Shown here piece after piece: positions 1-7,558 of a DNA stretch of 64,000 nt. The stretch covers positions 16,901-80,900 of the forward strand of contig CAYWZW010000013.1 in NCBI GenBank assembly GCA_964462945.1, written 5' to 3'. The notes under the pieces are model-generated. The model was given only the letters and a program-made list of their open reading frames with translations. It searched no databases and was not told the origin of the DNA. Origin of the DNA: GCA-020343675 sp964462945. GTDB lineage: Bacteria; Planctomycetota; Phycisphaerae; Sedimentisphaerales; Anaerobacaceae. Within the stretch, counting starts at the first letter, position 1. Each line of letters begins with the position of its first letter. Both the position numbers and the translations under genes were made by a program.

Positions 1-624
1 AACAAGCCGGTTTTCGCCGAGCAGATTCGGGCCATGCTGCGTGCGGGTACGGGTGCGGATCTGCGGATCATGTTCCCTATGGTTTCGTCCATCGATGAGT
101 TCTGCCAGGCCCGTGAGATCGTCTTTGAGTGTCTGGACGAGCTTGAGAAACGCGGCGTCGAGCACAATCGCAAACCCAAACTTGGGATTATGGTCGAGCT
201 GCCGTGCATCGTGGACCTGATAGACGATTTCGCGAAGGAGGCCGAGTTTTTCTCGATAGGGACCAATGACTTCATCCAGTTCATGTTAGGTGTGGACAGG
301 ACAAACGAAAATGTCGCCGGTTCGTATTTGCCGCACCACCCCGCGGTGCTGCGCGCCTTGAAGAAGGTGGTGACTTCGGCCAACCGCGGCGGCAGGGAAA
401 TCTCGGTCTGCGGTGACATGGCCCACCAGGAGCAGTATCTGCCTTTCCTGCTGGGGATAGGGGTGCGGGCTTTGAGTATGGACCCGGCCTCTCTGCCGCG
501 CGTGCAGGATGCCATCGCCGGTATTGACATCCACGAAGCACAGGCGGCCGCCGAGAATATGCTGTCTCAAAGCAAAGTCGGCGACCTGGCACAAGCCCTG
601 AATCTCGTGACGCGTGAAGCGTGA
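1..624 (+). CDS. ptsI: Phosphoenolpyruvate-protein phosphotransferase (PTS enzyme I), C-terminal part, 5' truncated by window edge
   Basis: The reading frame is open from base 1, so this is the last 207 residues of a longer protein whose start lies outside the window. It is the PEP-binding TIM-barrel domain of enzyme I, which takes phosphate from PEP and passes it to HPr in the cytoplasm. Visible family signatures are GIMVELP, the SIGTNDFIQFMLGVDR segment and VCGDMA, which carries the catalytic cysteine of the PEP-utilising family. Pyruvate phosphate dikinase shares this barrel, but the spacing of these motifs fits enzyme I better. The stop is followed by a sulfatase 77 bp downstream on the same strand. 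Confidence 0.9.
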   Translation, partial: NKPVFAEQIRAMLRAGTGADLRIMFPMVSSIDEFCQAREIVFECLDELEKRGVEHNRKPKLGIMVELPCIVDLIDDFAKEAEFFSIGTNDFIQFMLGVDRTNENVAGSYLPHHPAVLRALKKVVTSANRGGREISVCGDMAHQEQYLPFLLGIGVRALSMDPASLPRVQDAIAGIDIHEAQAAAENMLSQSKVGDLAQALNLVTREA

Positions 625-701
625 AGCGTCGTGCGAGCCGCCGGACGCAATACGAGATACGAGGGACGGACTTTGGCGGTCGTTGTTTGATGGGAGAAGC
701 T

Positions 702-2252
702 ATGAAACCGTCTTACTTATCTCGTCGTTCATTTGTGAAATCCCTCAGTCTGGCTGCGGCGGCGGCCGTTGTTCCCGTCGAGCTGAAGGCCGCCGATGCG
801 AAACGTCCCAACATCATAATCATCTATGCCGACGATCTCGGCTACGGCGACGTCAGTTGCTACGGTGCGAACAAAATCGAGACGCCGAACATTGACAGGA
901 TCGCCTCCGAAGGCGTGCGGTTCACCAATGCCCATTCGCCGTCGGCGACGTGCACGCCTTCCCGCTACGCGATGCTGAGCGGGCAATACGCCTGGCGCAA
1001 GAAAGGCACGGGTGTCCTGCCGGGTGACGCCCGCCTGATTATCCAGCCCGGGCGCACGACGCTGCCCTTGCTCATGCAGCGCGCCGGCTACGCCACCGGC
1101 GTTGTCGGCAAGTGGCATCTCGGGCTGGGAGACCAGGACCTCAATTGGAACGGCGAGATTACACCCGGTCCGCTCGATATCGGCTTCGATTACTGCTTCC
1201 TCATTCCCGCCACGGGCGACCGCGTGCCGTGCGTGTTCGTGGAAAATCGCCGGGTGGTCGGGCTGGACCCGAAGGACCCCATCCAGGTCAGCTTCAGCGA
1301 GCCGATTGGCAGCGAGCCGACGGGCAAAGACCATCCCGAGCTGCTCACGATGCACCCCAGTCACGGGCACGACCAGACGATCATCAACGGCATCAGCCGG
1401 ATCGGTTACATGAGCGGCGGAAAGGCGGCACGGTGGGTGGATGAGGACATCGCCGATGTGATTACCGGCAAGGCCAAAGACTTCATCGAGAAGAACAAGG
1501 ACAAGCCATTTTTCCTCTATTTCTCGACCCACGATATTCACGTGCCGCGCGTGCCTCATGCTCGGTTCGCCGGCAAGAGCGGCCTCGGCCCTCGGGGCGA
1601 TGTGATCTTGCAGCTTGACTGGTGTGTCGGCGAAATCCTCACGACGCTGGAGCGTCTGAACCTTGCTGATGATACGCTGGTCATCTTCACCAGTGACAAC
1701 GGTCCCGTCGTGGACGATGGTTACAAGGACCAGGCGGTCGAGAAACTGGACGGGCATAAACCGGCCGGTCCGCTGCGTGGCGGCAAGTACAGCGCATTCG
1801 ACGCCGGGACGCGCGTGCCCTTCATTGTTCGCTGGACCGGGCGGGTGAAGACAGGTCTTTCCGATGCACTCGTTTGTCAGATTGATTTCATGGCGTCGCT
1901 TGCGTCGCTGACCGGCCAGGAGCTCGCCCGTGACGACGCCCCGGACAGCTTCGATGTCCTTTCAGCGATGCTGGGGGAATCGGCCGCCGGCCGGGACCAC
2001 CTGGTGGAGCACGCCGGCACTCTTTCCTTGATCAAAAGCAACTTCAAGTATATCGAGCCGAGTAAGGGGCAAAAGATAAACCGCAGCGTCAACATCGAGC
2101 TTGGCAACGACACCAGCCCGCAGCTCTATGATCTGAAGAGCGATCTGGGCGAAAAGCATAACGTCGCCGCCGAGCATCCGGAAGTCGTCAAAGAGTTGAC
2201 CGCTCTGCTTGCGAAGATCAAAGATGCCAGCCGCACCCGGCCCGCGGAGTAA
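702..2252 (+). CDS. Formylglycine-dependent sulfatase with Tat-like leader
   Basis: This 516-residue arylsulfatase-type enzyme (family S1) hydrolyses sulfate esters. The start at 702 is preferred over an in-frame ATG at 621 because GGGAG lies 5 bases upstream and the product then begins with a twin-arginine leader (SRRSFVK followed by an alanine-rich stretch). Catalytic features are the metal-binding YADDLGYGDV near residues 42-51, CTPSR with Cys84 as the residue converted to formylglycine, GKWHLG, and SDNGP. The Cys-type motif fits activation by the radical-SAM maturase at 16391-17674. The substrate cannot be read from sequence; sulfated polysaccharides are the usual targets in this phylum. 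Confidence 0.93.
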   Translation: MKPSYLSRRSFVKSLSLAAAAAVVPVELKAADAKRPNIIIIYADDLGYGDVSCYGANKIETPNIDRIASEGVRFTNAHSPSATCTPSRYAMLSGQYAWRKKGTGVLPGDARLIIQPGRTTLPLLMQRAGYATGVVGKWHLGLGDQDLNWNGEITPGPLDIGFDYCFLIPATGDRVPCVFVENRRVVGLDPKDPIQVSFSEPIGSEPTGKDHPELLTMHPSHGHDQTIINGISRIGYMSGGKAARWVDEDIADVITGKAKDFIEKNKDKPFFLYFSTHDIHVPRVPHARFAGKSGLGPRGDVILQLDWCVGEILTTLERLNLADDTLVIFTSDNGPVVDDGYKDQAVEKLDGHKPAGPLRGGKYSAFDAGTRVPFIVRWTGRVKTGLSDALVCQIDFMASLASLTGQELARDDAPDSFDVLSAMLGESAAGRDHLVEHAGTLSLIKSNFKYIEPSKGQKINRSVNIELGNDTSPQLYDLKSDLGEKHNVAAEHPEVVKELTALLAKIKDASRTRPAE

Positions 2253-2277
2253 TCGCAAGACGCCGGTCTCTTACCGG

Positions 2278-2877
2278 TCAATCAAATCGGCCGGTCTGGG
2301 CGTAGTGGTAGAGGAGGCCCCAGGCTTTGGCGGCGATCTTCTTGTTCGAGGCCAGCAGGTCGCGGATGCCCTGAACGTCCAGGAAGAGGACCTCGATATC
2401 TTCGGTATGATCGAGCCACTTATTGGATACCTGCCCTTTTGCCTCGACTAACACCATGTGGCAGGATTCGTCGGTCAGCCCGGCCGACGAAAACACCGGC
2501 GCGCTGACGTGCTTGATTTTCGCAAGCTCCAAGCCGGTCTCTTCTTTGAGCTCTCGCGCGACGGTCTGCTCCATATTCTCGCCGTCATCAATCAGCCCGG
2601 CGGGAAAACCATATTCAAAATCCCAAATCGGCACACGGAATTCCTTCGTCACGACGAGCCTTATCCCCTCGTCCGTTTCGATTGTGGGAACAATAACGAC
2701 GGCGTCCGCTTTCGCAGCATCTTCGATGGGCTTTTCTTTGCGGGAGCACATCACCCATGATTTTTCAGCTTGCCCGCCAGACGCCGGGCGGGCGTGTGTC
2801 TTGCGTTTGAAACGAACTTCAAACAGATTCACCCACTTGCAGTCTGTCAGTTTGTTGAGCTTGTAGGAATCATTCAT
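2278..2877 (-). CDS. NUDIX hydrolase (ADP-ribose pyrophosphatase-like)
   Basis: This 199-residue protein has a complete NUDIX box around residues 94-117 (G-x5-E-x7-REL-x-EE-x-GL), which binds metal and cleaves nucleoside diphosphates linked to another group. The preceding strand pattern resembles ADP-ribose pyrophosphatases. ATG at 2877 is chosen, with GGAAG 9 bases upstream; a GTG at 2883 is the alternative. It starts 16 bases after the URO-D gene and is probably co-transcribed with it. Residues near 29-38 (RPASGGQ) are encoded by a 24-bp palindromic micro-insertion at 2768-2796. Without it the chain would read KTHAEKSW, which looks like the normal family sequence. Confidence 0.88.
   Translation of the reverse strand: MNDSYKLNKLTDCKWVNLFEVRFKRKTHARPASGGQAEKSWVMCSRKEKPIEDAAKADAVVIVPTIETDEGIRLVVTKEFRVPIWDFEYGFPAGLIDDGENMEQTVARELKEETGLELAKIKHVSAPVFSSAGLTDESCHMVLVEAKGQVSNKWLDHTEDIEVLFLDVQGIRDLLASNKKIAAKAWGLLYHYAQTGRFD
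2768..2796. repeat. Palindromic micro-insertion, class A, inside NUDIX gene
   Basis: The 19-bp core CCCGCC-N8-GGCGG at 2773-2791 (loop AGACGCCG) is flanked by GCTTG (2768-2772) and GCGTG (2792-2796), 5-bp direct repeats with one mismatch. Core plus one flank is 24 bp, so the reading frame is kept. Confidence 0.8.
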
Positions 2878-2893
2878 ATACACTTTCTTCCGG

Positions 2894-4075
2894 TCAGTAT
2901 CTGCCGAGCTGGGTCGCTAACTCCGCTAATCTCTTGAGCCTGTCGGGCCTGACGTGGGGGGCGACGCTGCACGCCGAAGAGAGGATGTATCCGCTGCCGG
3001 GCTTGCCGATCCTGATTCTCTCTTCCACAGCCCGCTCGAAGGTTGCATCATCGGCGTTCAACATCTCATTGACGGCGTCGAGATTGCCTTTAAAAAAGAA
3101 TCGCTCGCCATATCTCGATTTGGCATCCTGCAAATCCACCGTGCCAAGCGGCGGCGGGTCCAGCGTGTCGATTCCATCGACGCTGGTTTGACTCATCAGG
3201 TCCAGGCGGTCGCCGATGGCGCCGCAGGTATGAACGTAGGATTTCGAGCCGCTCCGCTTTATCGCCCGGAAAATCTCATCCTCGTATGGGGCCACGAATT
3301 CTTCGTACATGGTCCGGCTGATAAAGCCCGCGCCGGCAAACGCCGAGCTGACGAGAATAGCGTCTGGCCGGCAGGCGGCGTACAGCTTGACCTGGGCCAG
3401 AACGTTACGCGTCAGAACAGCAAGCACCTGGTGACACTTGTCAGGCTCATCGACCAGCGCGAGAAGGCCCTGTTCGTAGCCAAACAGCTCCATCAGGTGC
3501 GTGAAGGGTGAGAACACTTCCGCGTGGATTGAGACACTCGGCGCAAGGTGCTGAACGGTCTTGAGCGTGCTCCTGAACCAGGCAGGATAAGCGGCTGGGT
3601 CGGCAAGGTCGGCTTGAGGGTCGATCCCCCAGAGTTCGGGCGCGTGCCATGTGTTCCACACATAGCCGCTCAGCCTGTATGTTGCCGGATCGTCAACGTC
3701 AACTGATCTATAATTTGCCCGTTCCAACGGCACATGTCCCGGCCGGTACGTCTGCGGATTATCATCGGGCGGGAAGATGGTTTCCAAGCCGGATTTCCAG
3801 CAGAGGTGCTCGCGATCATCGACTTGTGTATGCGACTTGAGATAGTCCTTCCAGTCGGGCGGCCTGCCCGGGAGGTTCACTAAGATGCCGTCGAACTTGT
3901 ATTTCTGCTGTAGTTCGACCAGCGCCTTGGCGAACGTCTCGCCGTCGAACCATATCTGCGAAGGGCTGTCGGCGCAGTTCAGGAAGTAGTGCCCCAGGGC
4001 AAGCTGGCACATCACCGGGACCCGGTCGGGCTGCCGATGGTTCATCGCCGCTGCCATCCGTTCTTTTGAAGTCAT
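2894..4075 (-). CDS. Uroporphyrinogen decarboxylase (URO-D) family protein, not canonical HemE
   Basis: The 393-residue protein opens with MTSKERMAAAMNHRQPDRVP, the hallmark N-terminus of the URO-D superfamily, and has the conserved C-terminal SYVHTCGAIGDRLDLM and FFFKGNLD segments. The family includes heme-pathway HemE and the MtaA/CmuA-type methyltransferases that act on corrinoid or thiol cofactors. This member is longer than HemE and lies in a non-heme context, so a methyltransferase-like role is more likely, but the substrate is unknown. Its start is 15 bases after the stop of the PQQ/methyltransferase gene, and the NUDIX gene follows after 16 bases, which suggests a three-gene operon. 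Confidence 0.85.
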   Translation of the reverse strand: MTSKERMAAAMNHRQPDRVPVMCQLALGHYFLNCADSPSQIWFDGETFAKALVELQQKYKFDGILVNLPGRPPDWKDYLKSHTQVDDREHLCWKSGLETIFPPDDNPQTYRPGHVPLERANYRSVDVDDPATYRLSGYVWNTWHAPELWGIDPQADLADPAAYPAWFRSTLKTVQHLAPSVSIHAEVFSPFTHLMELFGYEQGLLALVDEPDKCHQVLAVLTRNVLAQVKLYAACRPDAILVSSAFAGAGFISRTMYEEFVAPYEDEIFRAIKRSGSKSYVHTCGAIGDRLDLMSQTSVDGIDTLDPPPLGTVDLQDAKSRYGERFFFKGNLDAVNEMLNADDATFERAVEERIRIGKPGSGYILSSACSVAPHVRPDRLKRLAELATQLGRY

Positions 4076-4090
4076 GCTTGGATTGAACCT

Positions 4091-7000
4091 CTATTTGGGC
4101 ACGAAGGCCAGCGAGGTCTGCAAAGGGAAACCGCACGTGCAGCCGGAGCTGCTTTCGGGAATAAGGACAAGCCCGCCGGCGGGAATGATATTGATCCAGC
4201 AGCCCGGCCGGGTGACCTTGGTGAGCCGCTGCGGGCCGCCGCTCGGCCCAAGATCATACATCCAGGGATTTCCGCCCCGCCAGAACAGGCACTGGGCCGA
4301 GGCGGTGACGCCGCCGCAGCCGTGCCCGCGCCGGTCGAATTTCCACTCGTCGATTTGCCTGCCCGTTTTCAAATTGTACGCGTAGGGCCAGGCGTAAACC
4401 GTCTCATCCACAATCGTCGGGGTACGATTATACTCCCCATGAGCACCATTTGGGGGTAGATCGGTGTCATGGGCGGCGTCCCAAATGACGTTGCCGGTGC
4501 GGGCGTCGAAGGCGCGATAGTAATAACGCACGGAATCCTCGGCGCCCGCCTGAGTCACTCGCGCCTCAGGTACGAGCCGCGAGCCGCTCATTAGAAGCGT
4601 CTCTTTGGCATAATTGAGATACACGGGCTCTTCGAAGTTGGTGACATCGAGCTTCGTTTTGAAGAGGGTTTTGCCGCTCTGGGTATCAAGAGCAACAAGG
4701 TATTGTTCGCCCCCGTCGAAGAGCGTCTTGACGGGCATGCGCCCGAGCTTGTCGGCAAGGGCCTTCGGGCTATACGTCTCAATGAAATACATTCGTCCGG
4801 CCCCAATCGCCAGCGTCGTGTTGAGCACAAGCCCACCCTGGTATTTCCAGAGCACCCGCCCGCCACCCTTCTCAACGGCAAACAGATAGTCGCTCGTCAC
4901 CACCTTCATATCTCTATACCACAGCGATTCGTCGGCGTCGTAGCTGGTCTCGGCGTAGGAGGCCCCTTTTCTGCGGCCGCTGCCGAACAGAACGTCTCCT
5001 GCGTAGGCGATGTAGCCCCAATGATGTGGCTCGGATTCGACGGTCTGCGGCATTTCATACGTAACCGAGCGCTGGCCGGTCCGCACGTCAAAGCCGTAGC
5101 ATTTATCTTCGGCCACGACGTACAGGAATTTATCATCCACGGCCATGCTGCCGGCGTCCAGGAACGCCCCAAGCCGGCGCGAATTGGGAACCTCGATCTT
5201 CCACTCGATTGTCCCATTGTACGCATCGACGGCGAAAACGACGCAATCGCCGGGGGCAAAGAGACGGCCATCCTTGAACAGCGGCGGCACGTTGCGGTGG
5301 TGACGGTCGATCATGTCCTTCGGTCCCGGCTCGCCGAACCACTGGATCGTCATCTCGCCTTTAACGAGCTTGTCGGCGCTGCATGCGCTGTTGCCCGGCT
5401 CGGCGTACGCATGGGTCCACTGCCCGGCCCCGTCCAGCGCCGGGCGTTCGGCCCAAGCCAGAGCCATGTCAACCGTCTTATGCAATTTCCAATCGACCAG
5501 CGACGGCTTCCCCCATTTCTTCAAGTCCTGCTGCCTGAGATTATTGCTGAGAGCGAATAAGGCAACAGTCCCGCCGTATGGTCTGAGCACCCTGAAGATC
5601 TCGTCTGCTGAGTCGGGGAGCTTGCCGCCCGTGCGAAGAGTCTCATCTGAAACGACGAGGTTCGCGAAGTATGGCGTATAGGGCAGCGTCGTTGAATCTC
5701 CAAGATGAATGGCGACTCTGCCGGACAGGCCCGCTTCATCGAGGGCCTGACGTGCAGCAGCCGCCTCGCCAGCGTCAGCTTCGACGCCGATGATCGTCAA
5801 ATCGCTCCTGCGGGCCAGCTCATACGCCAACCGTCCCCGTCCGCAGCCCAGCACGAGGCAGTAGCCTTTTGTGACCCCAGTCTTTTCGATGATAAGCTGT
5901 GCGGCTTCGATATAACGGTTCATCAAGCGGTCGAACGGATAGGGATAGGGTACCACCTGAGCTGATATAACTCTAGCGCTGTCTTTTATGCCTTTTCTGA
6001 AACAGTGTATCCGCCCCTCGTCCGTACTGACAAAAAGCCCGCCATTGACGACGCTCAGGCCGTATGCCCTGCCGCTGACGGGGCCGGTCCAGACGATGTT
6101 GCCGCTCCTAACTTCAATCGCGGCGACCTTATCCCGGCCTCCGACGAAAAGAACGTCGCCCGCCATGATCATCGAGTATGGGTATTCACACGCGACCGTC
6201 CAGAGGTAGCAGCCTTTCAATTTCTCTCCCAGCTCGTTGATCTGCGCCGTCAGAGTGTCCGTCTGCTGCTGAATCTCCTGGGCCTGCGGGCTGCTTTTGT
6301 CTATCTTTTTGAGCTGCTCTTTGAGCTTGTCGCGCTGTGCGGCCAGGGCGAATTGCTGCCTCGATAGCTTGAGGTACGAGCCGCGGTCGAAGGCCGAAAG
6401 CTGGTCCTCCGATTGCATGTACGCCGTCGGCCCATCCACCAGCATTCGCAGGCCGCCGAACATGGCGACTTTGCTTTTAGTCTCCAGGTCGCCGGCGTTC
6501 AGCTCTTTGGAGCCCCGGCCTGGCCCGGCGACGAGGACGTCCTCCGTCAGCAGTGCGAACGTCCCGCCGGCGCTGGGCAGCTCGCCCACCAAGCCGCCGT
6601 CCGCTCGCGCGAAAATAAACGGATTGGCTCGGCCCGTGGGGACGTACAGCCGCTCATCGGAGGCCAGCATGTAGCCCTGGGGCGAAATGTCCACTTGCTG
6701 CTTCCACGTCACGGCCCCGTCTTTGGCGCCAAGTGCGAATAGGAATGTACCTTGATTAGGGAACAGCCCGGCGGCAAAGTAGAGCGTGCCGCCATCGACG
6801 AGCACGCCCGTTCGTATCGGCCATACGGATATCATGCGCCCGTTGCCTGGAATCATTCGATCCTGCCCGGCGGCTTTGTATTTCCACAAGAGCGCCCCGT
6901 CGCCGGCTGAGAGGCAGTAGGCGCATCCATCGTCCGAACCTACGTACACTTTGTCATCTGCGATGGAAGGGGCCAGTCGGACAGGGCCTTCCGTGAAAAA

Positions 7001-7360
7001 CGCCCAGCGCTGCCGCCCGGTCGCGGCGTCCAGGGCATAGACTTTGTCATCCGCCGAGGAGCCGAAGAATATCGTCCGGCCGGCGCCGACCACGTGAAAG
7101 GCCCGGTCGTATGCGACGGTCTCCCGCAGGTCGTAGAGTTTGTGGAAGAAGTCCTGCTTTGCCGGCGGCGGCCAAGCGGGCTGCGGCTGCTGGGGGGCCT
7201 TGAATACCCAAGATTCGCTCAGAGGCAATTGGAGTTGCTCGCCGGTCACGCCGCTTCTGTGGCTGTCGTGCATGAACGTGGGCCAGTCCTCTGCTTTGGC
7301 CAATTCGCAGTTGACAAGAATTGCAAGACAAAGAGCGAACAAGGATGCGTGCTTGTACAT
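4091..7360 (-). CDS. Secreted PQQ-like beta-propeller protein with an internal SAM-methyltransferase domain
   Basis: The start at 7360 gives a classic signal peptide ending near AKAEDWP and has GAAAGG 6 bases upstream. The 1089-residue chain divides into a first quinoprotein-type propeller (about 25-460, with repeats such as DDKVYALDAATGRQRWAF), interrupted by a predicted coiled coil near 329-383. A class I methyltransferase-like domain (about 475-610, with the SAM-binding loop VLGCGRGRLAYEL) follows, then a second propeller (about 640-1089, for example YFIETYS and YLVALDTQSGKTLF). BamB/PQQ propellers usually act outside the cytoplasm, where SAM is not expected, so the middle domain may be catalytically idle or may bind another ligand. 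It heads the probable operon with the URO-D and NUDIX genes. Confidence 0.85.
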   Translation of the reverse strand: MYKHASLFALCLAILVNCELAKAEDWPTFMHDSHRSGVTGEQLQLPLSESWVFKAPQQPQPAWPPPAKQDFFHKLYDLRETVAYDRAFHVVGAGRTIFFGSSADDKVYALDAATGRQRWAFFTEGPVRLAPSIADDKVYVGSDDGCAYCLSAGDGALLWKYKAAGQDRMIPGNGRMISVWPIRTGVLVDGGTLYFAAGLFPNQGTFLFALGAKDGAVTWKQQVDISPQGYMLASDERLYVPTGRANPFIFARADGGLVGELPSAGGTFALLTEDVLVAGPGRGSKELNAGDLETKSKVAMFGGLRMLVDGPTAYMQSEDQLSAFDRGSYLKLSRQQFALAAQRDKLKEQLKKIDKSSPQAQEIQQQTDTLTAQINELGEKLKGCYLWTVACEYPYSMIMAGDVLFVGGRDKVAAIEVRSGNIVWTGPVSGRAYGLSVVNGGLFVSTDEGRIHCFRKGIKDSARVISAQVVPYPYPFDRLMNRYIEAAQLIIEKTGVTKGYCLVLGCGRGRLAYELARRSDLTIIGVEADAGEAAAARQALDEAGLSGRVAIHLGDSTTLPYTPYFANLVVSDETLRTGGKLPDSADEIFRVLRPYGGTVALFALSNNLRQQDLKKWGKPSLVDWKLHKTVDMALAWAERPALDGAGQWTHAYAEPGNSACSADKLVKGEMTIQWFGEPGPKDMIDRHHRNVPPLFKDGRLFAPGDCVVFAVDAYNGTIEWKIEVPNSRRLGAFLDAGSMAVDDKFLYVVAEDKCYGFDVRTGQRSVTYEMPQTVESEPHHWGYIAYAGDVLFGSGRRKGASYAETSYDADESLWYRDMKVVTSDYLFAVEKGGGRVLWKYQGGLVLNTTLAIGAGRMYFIETYSPKALADKLGRMPVKTLFDGGEQYLVALDTQSGKTLFKTKLDVTNFEEPVYLNYAKETLLMSGSRLVPEARVTQAGAEDSVRYYYRAFDARTGNVIWDAAHDTDLPPNGAHGEYNRTPTIVDETVYAWPYAYNLKTGRQIDEWKFDRRGHGCGGVTASAQCLFWRGGNPWMYDLGPSGGPQRLTKVTRPGCWINIIPAGGLVLIPESSSGCTCGFPLQTSLAFVPK

Positions 7361-7376
7361 CGGATACCTTTCAGAT

Positions 7377-7408
7377 ACAGCATGGGCAAACGAGTTGCCG
7401 ATCCTACC
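7377..7408. repeat. REP-like palindrome, GGGCAA-ACGAG-TTGCCC family, copy 1
   Basis: The core hairpin GGGCAAACGAGTTGCC lies between ACAGCAT and ATCCTACC. The same unit occurs at 23692-23726 and 54836-54923. This copy lies between divergent genes, just upstream of the 7360 start. Confidence 0.8.
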
Positions 7409-7558
7409 TAATAATCTATAGCAGTATAGCAAATCAGGCCCGAAGACGCCACCCTGTTGCTCGATTGTCCAATAAGAACTTTTGACCGCCTTGGAGCCGC
7501 AGGATAGAATCTCCTGCCGTGCTGATGAAACCGACCCAAACGCAAGGAGTTTCGACCG

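Noticed and set aside
729..1757. 342-codon minus-strand frame opposite the sulfatase
   Set aside because: It is antisense to a clear sulfatase with all catalytic motifs. High-GC codon bias commonly opens the opposite frame, and the product has no family features.
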